The notes under the pieces are model-generated. The model saw nothing but the letters and a program-made list of their open reading frames with translations. It was not told the DNA's origin and made no database searches. From positions 1 through 38,651 of IMG/VR virus record IMGVR_UViG_3300044858_003573: DNA of 38,651 nucleotides; one strand, given 5' to 3'. This document shows, one piece after another, positions 1 to 7,622 of the stretch (the first letter of the stretch is position 1; every line of letters starts with the position of its first letter). The position numbers were made by a program, and so were the translations under genes. Source of the stretch: a virus.

Positions 1-12
1 GGTCGAAACGAT
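1..12. repeat. 12-bp terminal direct repeat, left copy
   Basis: The bases GGTCGAAACGAT open the window and recur as its last 12 bases. This means the molecule is circular or carries filled-in cohesive ends. The position just upstream of the terminase small subunit is where lambda-type phages have cos, and lambda's own overhang is 12 nt. An assembler overlap of a circular contig would look the same, so the physical end type is not proven. Confidence 0.7.
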
Positions 13-67
13 CTCGAAATCGCACTAGTGAACAGGTTTCCAAATAGTTAACAGGCGCATTACGGAC
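13..67 (+). promoter_or_regulatory. cos-proximal leader upstream of terminase small subunit
   Basis: This 55-bp AT-richer leader separates the terminal repeat from the terS start. It contains CATTACGGA just before the ATG, a partial match to the ATCCGTAAT iterons of the origin candidate near 37.8 kb in inverse orientation. By analogy with lambda it could hold cosB-type sites bound by the small terminase. No clear sigma-70 promoter is visible. Confidence 0.35.
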
Positions 68-601
68 ATGGCAAAAGTTACCCTGATGACCCAGGCGGAG
101 TACGCGAAACACCGAGGTGTGTCGCGCGTGGCCGTGCACAAGGCCATCCAGGGGGAGCGCATCATGCTGATCGACGGCAAGATCGACCCGAAAGTCGCCG
201 ACATCCAGTGGGCGGCCAACACCCGCGCCCGCGTGCGCAACGCCGGCAGCGGCCCGGCTCCGATCGCGCCGCAGCCGGTCGGCATGATCGTGGCCGGTGA
301 CGCCGATCCCCAGATCAGCTACGAGGAGGCCCGGCGCCGGCGCGAGCTGGCTGAGGCGTCAATCGCCGAGATGAAGCAGGCCGAGCTGGCCGGCGAGTTG
401 ATCCGCACCCACGCCGTGCGCTCGGCCTGGGCCGGCAAGATCACCTCGACGCGCGACGCCTTGCTGCAGATCCCGGCCAGGTTGTCGCCGCAGCTGGCCG
501 CCGAGTCGGACCTGGCTGCCGTCACCGCGCTCCTCGAGGGAGAGATCCGCCAGGTGCTGTCGGACCTGAGCACCCCGCCAGCCGCCCAGGCTGCTCGCTG
601 A
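68..601 (+). CDS. terS: Terminase small subunit (Nu1-like)
   Basis: This 177-aa protein lies directly after the genome end and 1 nt before the large terminase gene. Residues about 6-32 form a helix-turn-helix (MTQAEYAKHRGVSRVAVHKA), as expected for the DNA-recognition domain of lambda gpNu1-type subunits. A proline/alanine linker follows, then a charged helical half (about residues 95-170) suited to oligomerisation and binding the large subunit. It would recognise the phage end region and load the ATPase/nuclease for packaging. The ATG at 68 is the first in frame; its ribosome-binding site is weak. Assignment rests on the HTH, size and position. Confidence 0.9.
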   Translation: MAKVTLMTQAEYAKHRGVSRVAVHKAIQGERIMLIDGKIDPKVADIQWAANTRARVRNAGSGPAPIAPQPVGMIVAGDADPQISYEEARRRRELAEASIAEMKQAELAGELIRTHAVRSAWAGKITSTRDALLQIPARLSPQLAAESDLAAVTALLEGEIRQVLSDLSTPPAAQAAR

Positions 602-602
602 C

Positions 603-2720
603 ATGGGCGCACGCGAACTCCCAGACGACGTCACCCGGGCCGAGGCCCTGGTGGACTTGCTGTTCGCTGAGTTCATGCGCCCGCCGGCGGACCTGACGGT
701 GAGCGAGTGGGCCGACCAGAACCGCATGCTGTCGGGCAAGGCATCCAGCGAGCCGGGCCCGTGGCGCACAGACCGCACGCCCTACCTGCGGAGAATCATG
801 GACGACCTCTCGGCCCGATCCACCGTCCAGGAGGTGGTGGTGATGTTCGCCGCGCAACTGGGCAAGAGCGAGACCGGCAACAACTGGTTGGGCTACATCA
901 TCGACAACGAGCCGGGCCCGGTCATGATCGTTCAGCCGACGACTGACATGGCCAAGCGCTTCAGCCGCCAGCGGATCACCCCGATGCTGGAAGAAACCCC
1001 TGCACTGCGGCGCAAGGTGCGCGACAACAGATCCCGGGACGACGCCAACACCACCCTGATGAAGGACTTTGCTGGTGGCGTCCTGGTCGTGAGCGGGGCC
1101 AATTCGGCCGCCAGTCTGCGCTCGATGCCGGTGCGCTACCTGTTCCTGGACGAGATCGACGCCTACCCGCTGGACGTGGACGGCGAGGGCGACCCGGTGG
1201 CCCTGGCCGAAAAGCGCACCAGCACCTTCGCTCGCAAGAAGGTGCTGAAGGTCAGCACGCCCACCACCCGGGACTTCTCCCGCATCGAGAGCGCTTTCGA
1301 CACCTCGGACGCTTGCCGCTACCAGGTGGCCTGCCCGCACTGCGGCGAGCGCCAGGTGCTGGAGTGGGGCACCGACAAACCCCACGGCCTGCGCTGGGAC
1401 AAGGACGACCAGGGCGCTCCGCTGCTGGCCACCGTGCGCTATGTCTGCGCCGCCCACGGCTGCGAGATCCTCGAGCACCACAAGCCCGCCATGCTGGCGG
1501 GTGGCGACTGGCAGCCGTCGCGCGACAGCGCGCGCCCGGGCAAGCTCACCGGCTACCACCTGAACGCCCTGTATGCGCCGCTTGGCTGGGTGAGCTGGGC
1601 CGACCTGGTGCAGCAGTTCACCGACGCCGCGCTGGCCGCCAAGCAGGGCGACATCAGCAAGCTCAAGACCTTCACCAACACGGTGCTGGCCGAGACCTGG
1701 GAAGAGCAGGGCGACAAGATCGCCACCCACGAACTGGCCCGCCGTGCGGAGGACTACGCGCTGACCACCATCCCCTGGGGCGGCCTGGTCGTTACCGCCG
1801 GCACCGACGTGCAGGGCGACCGCCTGGAAGCCTACGCCTGGGCGATCGGCCGCAACAACGAACGCTGGATGGTCGACCACCAGGTGTTTTACGGCGACCC
1901 GGCCACGCCGGAAGACCAGCCCAACAGCCCGTGGAAGCTGCTCACCGAGTGGCGCCGCCGCCCATTCACCCACGCCAGCGGGGCCCTGATCACCCTGAGC
2001 GCCTGCGCGGTGGACTCCGGCGGCCACCACACGCAGCAGGTCTACCACTACGCCCGCCGCCACCAGGCAGAGCACGTCCTGGCCGTCAAGGGCTCCAGCA
2101 TCGCCGCCAAGCCGGTGCTGGGCAAGCCCAGCGACGTGGAGGTCACCTACCGCGGCCAGCGCATCAAGCGCGGCGCCCGGGTGTGGCCGGTAGGCACCGA
2201 CACCGCCAAGGCCATGATCTACGCCGAGCTGCGCGTGCTCCAGGTGGGCCCGGGCTATGTGCACTTCAGCCGGCACACGCCAAGCTATGTGTACGACCAG
2301 CTGACCGCCGAGCGCCTGGTCACCCGTTACCACAAGGGCCGCCCCAAGCTCGAATGGCTCAAGCCCGCCGGCCGGCGCAACGAGGCGCTGGACTGCTGCG
2401 TCTACAGCCGCGCGGCCGAGTATTACCTGGGCGTGCCGAAGTACGCAGATCACCACTGGGCGCGCATCGAGGGCCGGCTGCGCCAGCGCGACATGCTCGA
2501 CGCAACGCCAAAAAATACCCCATTGCCACTTGACAAGGATGGTGCGACAATTGATGCCGTCGCGCTCGAAATACACCCCGATTCCAACACGCCGCAACCA
2601 GCGGCCACCACAGCCGACCAGACGCAGGCCCCCACGGCACAGCCGACTCCAAGAGAGCCGCCGAAGCCGCCCAGGGCACGCAACTACCCACGCCGATCCG
2701 GCTGGGTCAAACGGTGGTAA
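603..2720 (+). CDS. terL: Terminase large subunit (GpA family)
   Basis: The 705-aa ATP-driven packaging motor and nuclease. The N-terminal ATPase has a Walker-A-like loop AAQLGKSE (residues 83-90, GKS at 87-89) and Walker B LFLDEID (180-186, catalytic E184). The C-terminal nuclease half begins near GTDVQGDRLE, whose Asp fits the first metal ligand of the RNase H-like fold. Length and architecture match the GpA terminase family of lambda-type phages (about 640-700 aa). A cysteine/histidine-rich stretch in the middle (CPHCGERQVLEW) resembles the zinc-binding insert seen in this family. It ends in a proline-rich basic tail. The gene starts 1 nt after terS. Confidence 0.96.
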   Translation: MGARELPDDVTRAEALVDLLFAEFMRPPADLTVSEWADQNRMLSGKASSEPGPWRTDRTPYLRRIMDDLSARSTVQEVVVMFAAQLGKSETGNNWLGYIIDNEPGPVMIVQPTTDMAKRFSRQRITPMLEETPALRRKVRDNRSRDDANTTLMKDFAGGVLVVSGANSAASLRSMPVRYLFLDEIDAYPLDVDGEGDPVALAEKRTSTFARKKVLKVSTPTTRDFSRIESAFDTSDACRYQVACPHCGERQVLEWGTDKPHGLRWDKDDQGAPLLATVRYVCAAHGCEILEHHKPAMLAGGDWQPSRDSARPGKLTGYHLNALYAPLGWVSWADLVQQFTDAALAAKQGDISKLKTFTNTVLAETWEEQGDKIATHELARRAEDYALTTIPWGGLVVTAGTDVQGDRLEAYAWAIGRNNERWMVDHQVFYGDPATPEDQPNSPWKLLTEWRRRPFTHASGALITLSACAVDSGGHHTQQVYHYARRHQAEHVLAVKGSSIAAKPVLGKPSDVEVTYRGQRIKRGARVWPVGTDTAKAMIYAELRVLQVGPGYVHFSRHTPSYVYDQLTAERLVTRYHKGRPKLEWLKPAGRRNEALDCCVYSRAAEYYLGVPKYADHHWARIEGRLRQRDMLDATPKNTPLPLDKDGATIDAVALEIHPDSNTPQPAATTADQTQAPTAQPTPREPPKPPRARNYPRRSGWVKRW

Positions 2721-2729
2721 GGGGTATCC

Positions 2730-2990
2730 ATGGCAGACATCGTCGACGACTTTCTTCAGCGGCTGCGCACGATCGCGCCCGAGATCCCGGCTCAGAAAAT
2801 GCAGCAGCTCGAGGCCCAGACCCGCCAGGCGTGGGGAGGCACCGAGCCCTACGTCGCAAAGCGGCCGGCGCTGCAGCGCAGCGTGAGGATGGGAGAAGGG
2901 CTACGGTCCCAGAAATCACTGGGTCAAGTGTTTCAAGAGGCCGGGATTAGCCGCCGGCATGCCTACCGGCTCCTGAACACCAAGTTCTAG
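2730..2990 (+). CDS. Small helix-turn-helix protein downstream of terminase
   Basis: An 86-aa protein with AAGGGGT just ahead of its ATG. The C-terminal 25 residues, ending SLGQVFQEAGISRRHAYRLL, form a clear helix-turn-helix resembling the C-terminal HTH of Mor-like phage activators. The N-terminal half is an amphipathic helical segment. A DNA-binding role is likely. Because no other late regulator is visible, it could control late transcription, but this is inference. A head-related role, suggested by the lambda gpW position, is the alternative; the sequence does not look like gpW. Confidence 0.65.
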   Translation: MADIVDDFLQRLRTIAPEIPAQKMQQLEAQTRQAWGGTEPYVAKRPALQRSVRMGEGLRSQKSLGQVFQEAGISRRHAYRLLNTKF

Positions 2991-3095
2991 TGACGGAATT
3001 CCCCCTAAAGAATTTGTCGCACGCCGGGCAAGATCCGGTTATCTCAATGATCCCGCCAACACACTCGCGGTGATCGCCGCATAGGAGCCCACCAA
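2991..3095 (+). promoter_or_regulatory. Intergenic leader before the inserted fibre block
   Basis: A 105-bp non-coding gap in an otherwise packed late operon. It carries TTCCCCCTAAAGAATTT at 2999-3015, a degenerate relative of the CCCCCTGAACTTTT motif found before the genes at 9170 and 12919. AGGAG at 3083-3087 serves the gene at 3096. No terminator is visible. Confidence 0.35.
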
Positions 3096-3533
3096 ATGTC
3101 CAAATCCAACGCCTTCGAGACTGCCCTGCTGCAGTTGATCTTTGAGAACGTGGCCATCGCCAACGTCGGAGACGCCTCCGGCCTGCGAGCCACGACCACG
3201 GCGGGCAGTCTGTACTTCAGCCTGCACACAGCGTCCCCGGGCGAAGCTGGTGATCAGAGCACCAGTGAGGTCGCCTATACCAGTTACGCCCGTGTCGCAG
3301 TGGCCCGGTCCACGGCCGGGTGGACGGTGACCGGCAACGCCAGCGCCGCCGATGCGAACGTGACCTTTCCGGCAGGCACTGGCGGCAGCGGCACCGCGAC
3401 CCACTGGGGCCTTGGCACCTCGTCCACTGGCGCCGGGTTGCTGCTGTACTACGGCGCGATCAGCCCGAGCATCGTGTGCGGTTCTGGGGTGACGCCGCAG
3501 TTGACCGCTGGCAACGTGGTAACCGAGGACTGA
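3096..3533 (+). CDS. Virion structural protein, small tail-fibre/Gp80-like beta protein
   Basis: A 145-aa protein with the pattern of a widespread phage family. A short helix (ETALLQLIFEN) is followed by LYFSLHTASPGEAG, then a Tyr-Ala-Arg-Val strand, an FPAGTGG segment and the THWGLG...LLLYYGAI core. Such proteins are usually annotated as tail-fibre or Gp80-like structural proteins and sit near tail adhesins. Here it opens the gene block inserted between terminase and portal. Start ATG has AGGAG 8 nt upstream. The exact position in the particle is unknown. Confidence 0.65.
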   Translation: MSKSNAFETALLQLIFENVAIANVGDASGLRATTTAGSLYFSLHTASPGEAGDQSTSEVAYTSYARVAVARSTAGWTVTGNASAADANVTFPAGTGGSGTATHWGLGTSSTGAGLLLYYGAISPSIVCGSGVTPQLTAGNVVTED

Positions 3534-3535
3534 TC

Positions 3536-3823
3536 GTGAACCTCGCGCCGCGTGAGCTGCCTGGAGACGACTACCGCTGGAGCGTCCAGGTGCTCCTCGC
3601 GGTCGACTGTCTGCTGAACGCGTTGCTGCGGGGCTGGCACCACGAGACTCTGTCGTCCCGCGCATGGCGGGCGTGGGTCTGGGGAAAGCCGTTTGGCAGG
3701 ATCACCCGCCCGCTGATCGACCTGCTGTTCATCTGGCAGACATGGCGTTTGGACCACTGCCAGCGGCACTACACCGAGGAAGTGGAGCGGGCTGCACTTA
3801 TCGTGAAAGTGAGATCGCAATGA
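3536..3823 (+). CDS. Small conserved phage protein of unknown function
   Basis: A 95-aa protein started by GTG at 3536, 2 nt after the preceding stop. It has the features of a small family often found among phage structural genes: a hydrophobic N-terminal helix (VQVLLAVDCLLNALLRGW), then ETLSSRAWRAW, then a basic GKPFGRITRPLIDLLF segment. The hydrophobic segments could be membrane-associated, but no role is established. It overlaps the next gene by 4 nt (ATGA), showing translational coupling. An in-frame upstream extension exists but would run inside the previous gene. Confidence 0.6.
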   Translation: MNLAPRELPGDDYRWSVQVLLAVDCLLNALLRGWHHETLSSRAWRAWVWGKPFGRITRPLIDLLFIWQTWRLDHCQRHYTEEVERAALIVKVRSQ

Positions 3824-4254
3824 CACTGCAGGAAATCCGAGCCGCCATTGCGGCGTCCCCCGAGCTGCAGGCGCTCGCTGTCGCAGGTTCGTTCGGACCC
3901 ATTGCCACAGCTTTGAGCATTGGTCGCACCAAATTGGCAAGCCATTTTGCAAGTGAGCGCGGCGTGCTGGAGCGTTTCCCCGGTGGGCCTCTTGCTGCCG
4001 ATGCGCTGATCTCCAAGCTGGAGGCATTTGCCCTCACCACTCACCCCATGTCCAGCATCGTGCGCCGGGCGCTGAAATTCCTTGCGCAAGCCCAAGGCCT
4101 GGATATTGGATCGCCAGCGACGCAGGGCATGATCGACGCCCTGCTCTCAATTGATGTCATCACGCAGACTGAGCGCAACGGTCTGCGAGCCATGGCCACA
4201 GTCGCATACGAAATCACCGTCGCCGATGTCGAGCGTGCGGTCCGGGAGGTCTGA
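3820..4254 (+). CDS. Hypothetical phage protein
   Basis: A 144-aa, largely helical and soluble protein coupled by ATGA to the gene upstream and by 1 nt to the gene downstream. I do not recognise a named domain. Short helices are separated by GRTKLASHF and a polar stretch around ERGVLERFPGGPLAAD. Its position in the operon suggests a structural or assembly role alongside the adjacent beta-rich proteins. The start at 3820 is chosen because it overlaps the upstream TGA; the open frame upstream is antisense-like low-quality sequence. Confidence 0.6.
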   Translation: MTLQEIRAAIAASPELQALAVAGSFGPIATALSIGRTKLASHFASERGVLERFPGGPLAADALISKLEAFALTTHPMSSIVRRALKFLAQAQGLDIGSPATQGMIDALLSIDVITQTERNGLRAMATVAYEITVADVERAVREV

Positions 4255-4763
4255 TGGCAGTCGCAACGCCCAATTACAGCGCCAACACGGCGATCACCAT
4301 GGACCTGGCCAACCTGGCCACATCCAGCACGTTTCTGGCCGGTCGAGAGTCGAGCCAGATCGACAACACGACCAACAAGTACATGGACTGCATCGTGTCC
4401 GGGTTTGTGTCTGTTGGCACGACACCGACGGCGAACACCACGATCTCGGTCTACGTCTGGGGCGCAGATACGTCCTTGGCAACCACCCCCATCGATGTGC
4501 TGGACGGCACCGATTCGGCGGAAACCTTGGCGAACGCTGGCGTGTTGGGTGCGCTGCGGTTCGGCGCTGCCGTTGCGGTGCCGGTGGCAACGAGTGATTT
4601 TCAATACCCCGTGCTGCCTTTCAGCGTTGCGTCTCGTTTTGGCGGCGTGATGCCAAAATTCTGGGGGCTGTTTGTGAGCCATAACACTGGCGTGAACCTG
4701 CGAAACACGGCAGTCAACACCAACAGCTTTGAGTTCGTCGGCATCAAGTACGACATCGCGTAA
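4254..4763 (+). CDS. Predicted virion structural protein
   Basis: A 169-aa Ser/Thr/Ala-rich, beta-strand-dominated protein without cysteine-rich or catalytic motifs. Strands alternate with turns, as in small phage adhesin or fibre-adaptor proteins. Its frame overlaps the genes on both sides by one base, so it is translated as part of the fibre block. It ends in FEFVGIKYDIA. The likely role is as a virion surface component. Assignment relies on composition and position rather than on a recognised domain. Confidence 0.55.
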   Translation: MAVATPNYSANTAITMDLANLATSSTFLAGRESSQIDNTTNKYMDCIVSGFVSVGTTPTANTTISVYVWGADTSLATTPIDVLDGTDSAETLANAGVLGALRFGAAVAVPVATSDFQYPVLPFSVASRFGGVMPKFWGLFVSHNTGVNLRNTAVNTNSFEFVGIKYDIA

Positions 4764-5572
4764 TGCTGATACTGCGCAGACCTTGGACCGAGCAGCCGCA
4801 AGATGCGGTGGAGGTGGATTGGGGCAATCCGCTGGCGGTTGGTGTACGTGCGGCAGATATTCCAGCAATCGGCCCGTATCTAAGGATTGGCGCTCCCACG
4901 CTCAATCCAACGAGCAAAGGCATCGCGTTCAAGGGAGATGGTTCCAGCCAAGCGTTTTATCGGGATATTCCAGGTACGGTGGCGTCCTCAGACGGGCAAA
5001 CGGTGATCGCGCTAGTAATGGGGGCACAGTCAACAGACGCGCGATGCTACGGATTGGCTGACGCATCGAGCTATATCTTTTTCATTGGTTCGAGTGCTTC
5101 AACTGCGACAAAGATGCGGCTGTGGTATCGAGCGCCCAATACTGACATCGTCGGCTCAGACACATCTGCAACGGTTTTCGAAGATGGTGTGCCGCACCTT
5201 GCGGTAATGCGATTCCACAACGGTGTATTGGATAGTTTCGTTGATGGCATTCCTGATTCTTCCGTTTCTGGATCGCCCGCAGGCACATCGGCGGCTTTGC
5301 AGGTTGGTATATCAGGGCTTGTGCGAGCGAGTAGCGGTGCGGCTTACGCGGCGACCAATGTTGTGCTAGGGGTTTTTTGGGGGCGAGCCTTGACTGATGC
5401 CGAAATCAGGCAAGTGTCCGCAGACCCTTGGCAGCTATTCGCCCCCCGGCAAATCTGGATACCCGCAACTGCGGCAGCCAGTTTCAACCCGACCCTCTCG
5501 CTCCCCACTTACGTACCCGGCTCGCTGACATCCTCGGCGTTTCGTCCGCGAGTCACAGCAACCTGGAGCTAA
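4763..5572 (+). CDS. LamG/concanavalin-like lectin fold virion protein
   Basis: A 269-aa protein with the layout of a laminin-G/ConA-like beta sandwich: an IAFKGDGSSQAFYRDI strand region, RLWYRAPNTD, then PHLAVMRFHNGVLDSFVDG, and the characteristic closing VVLGVFWGRALTDAEIRQVS. The tail PWQLFAPRQIWIP is common in phage LamG-type fibre proteins. It probably binds glycans on the host surface or decorates a fibre. Its sequence looks less GC-rich than the flanking packaging and head genes, which suggests horizontal exchange. Start overlaps the previous stop (TAATG). Confidence 0.7.
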   Translation: MLILRRPWTEQPQDAVEVDWGNPLAVGVRAADIPAIGPYLRIGAPTLNPTSKGIAFKGDGSSQAFYRDIPGTVASSDGQTVIALVMGAQSTDARCYGLADASSYIFFIGSSASTATKMRLWYRAPNTDIVGSDTSATVFEDGVPHLAVMRFHNGVLDSFVDGIPDSSVSGSPAGTSAALQVGISGLVRASSGAAYAATNVVLGVFWGRALTDAEIRQVSADPWQLFAPRQIWIPATAAASFNPTLSLPTYVPGSLTSSAFRPRVTATWS

Positions 5573-5575
5573 CGC

Positions 5576-6013
5576 ATGGCAGATAACACAACCCTCAATC
5601 CCGGCACTGGCGGCGATGTAATCGCGTCCGACGACATCGGCGGCATCAAGTTCCAGCGGGTAAAACCGGCCTGGGGCGTGGACGGCTCCGCTGTCGATAC
5701 GAGCGAGGCCAACCCGCTGCCGGTGGCGGCCTATGGCGAGTTGATCGAGGCCATCGAGGCCATGCGGTTCGTCGTGCAGTCGCTCACCCGCTCAATTGGC
5801 CAAATGATGCCCGACACAGCGAACCGCATGCGGGTCAACGTCGAGGCGGGGACCCTGCCCACCGTCACGACAGTCGGCACTGTCAGCACCGTCACAACGA
5901 TGGCAACCTTGACCAATCAAACCCAGATCGGCGGCCTCGCGGCTACCGAGCAAATCCCGTCGCTCATGCGGCTTGGCGCGGACAGCCTGCGCCGCAACAT
6001 TTCGGTGACCTAA
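5576..6013 (+). CDS. Conserved phage tail-associated structural protein
   Basis: A 145-aa protein whose N-terminus (NPGTGGDVIASDDIGGIKFQ) matches a very common phage motif, followed by the VDTSEANPLPV strand. A helical middle (ELIEAIEAMRFVVQSLTRSI) could trimerise. A Val-Thr repeat stretch near residues 95-110 looks like a short beta-prism or fibrous segment. Proteins with this N-terminus usually lie beside fibre genes and are found in virions. It starts 3 nt after the lectin-like gene and ends directly against the next ATG. No enzymatic role is expected. Confidence 0.65.
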   Translation: MADNTTLNPGTGGDVIASDDIGGIKFQRVKPAWGVDGSAVDTSEANPLPVAAYGELIEAIEAMRFVVQSLTRSIGQMMPDTANRMRVNVEAGTLPTVTTVGTVSTVTTMATLTNQTQIGGLAATEQIPSLMRLGADSLRRNISVT

Positions 6014-7456
6014 ATGACAACTACCAACGGCAATCGTAAAATCCTCGACCTCAAGCGCTGGGAGTTCTGCACTCCCGTACCGACGGCAACCGTCGCCGGG
6101 GCGTTTATCGCATCGTCGCGCCACTATCGGCAGCAGCAGCTGTATGTCGCAAGCGCCACGGTGCACTATCTGTACAGCCCGATGGAAGATGCGGCGGTGC
6201 AAATCCCCTCTGGTGCGCTCGCTGGCACTTTTGCCGTCGGAGCATGTGGAGTGGCAACCGCTGTCGGCCCCTCGGGTACTGCGACGGCGGGCACGACCTC
6301 GACGATCACGACCAATTTGACGCTGGCCCGTGACCTACGCGGCTACAGCATCCACATCACCGGCGGCCCGAACGCTGGCGCGACACTGGCGATCTCGTCG
6401 AATACGGTCGGCACGAACTCGGTCATTACCGTCCCGGTACAGGCGTCGGCGTTCACGGCCTCGACCACCTACCGACTGCTGACGCCGAGGTGGTACGTGC
6501 TGAACGCCATCACGGCGGCGGGCACCACGACTGCGGCGGTGTTCCGCTTCTACGATTTTGCGCTCAATACCTGGACATCGGCCGAGACCGGCGCGACAGA
6601 CGGTATTGCTCCGGCGGCAGTGATCGGCACGGACTCCAAACTCATCGCCACGCCATCCTGGGTCGGCTCTGATTACAGGGCATTCGCCACCGGCACGGCC
6701 ACTGCGGGCGGCGCGTCGACGCTGACCAACTCAGCGAAGACTTGGACGACGAACCAGTGGGCGAACTATCAGGTCCGCATCGTGTCAGGCACGGGCGCAG
6801 GCCAGATCCGCACCATCAGCAGCAACACCGGCACCGTGCTGACGACCTCGGCGGCGTGGACAACGCAGCCCGACGCTACGAGCGTGTACAACATCGAGGG
6901 CAACGACGACTTCATCTACTACCTCGGCAGCAACGCCGTCACGCTGTATCGCTATTCAATCAGCGGCGGCACATGGACAACCTTGTCCCCGACCGCCGCC
7001 CGTGCCGCCGCCCCCGGCGTTGGAATGTCTGCGCACTGGGTTCATGAGGCGACGGACGCCGCGTGGACGAACGAGTCGGACATCCGCAACGGGCGGTTCA
7101 TCTACAGCTTTCGGGGAACCGCTGGTGCCGTGCTCGACCGCTACGACATCGCGCTCAATACGTGGGCCAGCGCACTCACCTACGCACCGTCAACAGAGGT
7201 TTTCGGCGCGGGAAGCAAATACGTCTACCGCAAAGACTGGATCTACTCGCAGAAGGATGCCACCGGCAGGTGGTTCCGGTACAACGTGGTGACCAATGAG
7301 CAGGATGGCTGGTCAACCATAACGTACACGCAGGGCGCGGCCATCGCTGGGGATACGGCGTTTGATGTCGTGTACACCGACGGCGCGACAGAAATCGATT
7401 ACGTGTACATGGTGCTGAACACCAGCACCGTGCTGCTGCGAGCACAGGTGGTGTGA
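6014..7456 (+). CDS. Large beta-rich tail/fibre protein
   Basis: A 480-aa protein of repeated beta units. Aromatic and polar strands such as WYVLNAITAAGTTTAAVFRF, DDFIYYLGSNAVTLYRYS and YVYRKDWIYSQKDATGRWFR recur at propeller-like intervals, compatible with a kelch-type beta propeller. Two similar inserts (residues about 85-150 and 220-290) carry an ITGGPNAG / IVSGTGAGQ motif followed by ISSNT, typical of phage fibre insert domains. It is probably a receptor- or glycan-binding virion protein. The start ATG follows the previous TAA directly. Confidence 0.6.
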   Translation: MTTTNGNRKILDLKRWEFCTPVPTATVAGAFIASSRHYRQQQLYVASATVHYLYSPMEDAAVQIPSGALAGTFAVGACGVATAVGPSGTATAGTTSTITTNLTLARDLRGYSIHITGGPNAGATLAISSNTVGTNSVITVPVQASAFTASTTYRLLTPRWYVLNAITAAGTTTAAVFRFYDFALNTWTSAETGATDGIAPAAVIGTDSKLIATPSWVGSDYRAFATGTATAGGASTLTNSAKTWTTNQWANYQVRIVSGTGAGQIRTISSNTGTVLTTSAAWTTQPDATSVYNIEGNDDFIYYLGSNAVTLYRYSISGGTWTTLSPTAARAAAPGVGMSAHWVHEATDAAWTNESDIRNGRFIYSFRGTAGAVLDRYDIALNTWASALTYAPSTEVFGAGSKYVYRKDWIYSQKDATGRWFRYNVVTNEQDGWSTITYTQGAAIAGDTAFDVVYTDGATEIDYVYMVLNTSTVLLRAQVV

Positions 7457-7457
7457 C

Positions 7458-7619
7458 ATGACTATCGCTCAAATCATCGAGATGCTCAAACGCCGGCTGG
7501 TCAATCTGAGCCAGCTTCGCACCAGTGCCGCCGACCTGGGCGACTTGGACCGGGTGTCCATCATCGACGCGGAAATCGCGGAAACGCAGAACACCCTTGC
7601 CGCGCTAGAAACGCTGTAA
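7458..7619 (+). CDS. 53-aa coiled-coil phage protein
   Basis: This short gene encodes MTIAQIIEMLKRRLVNLSQL and a further 33 residues, a continuous heptad-patterned helix with the DRVSIIDAEIAETQNTL core typical of small phage coiled-coil proteins. It starts at the ATG overlapping the previous stop context (GTGACATG) and ends 3 nt before the next gene. Such proteins may act as fibre-assembly spacers or chaperones, but this is not demonstrated. Perfect packing between neighbours supports it as a real gene despite its size. Confidence 0.7.
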   Translation: MTIAQIIEMLKRRLVNLSQLRTSAADLGDLDRVSIIDAEIAETQNTLAALETL

Positions 7620-7622
7620 GCC

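Noticed and set aside
522-2597. 691-codon open frame antisense to the large terminase
   Set aside because: High-GC codon bias leaves the complementary frame open; the translation is Val/Gly/His/Leu-rich with no domain, while the plus strand encodes a clear terminase.
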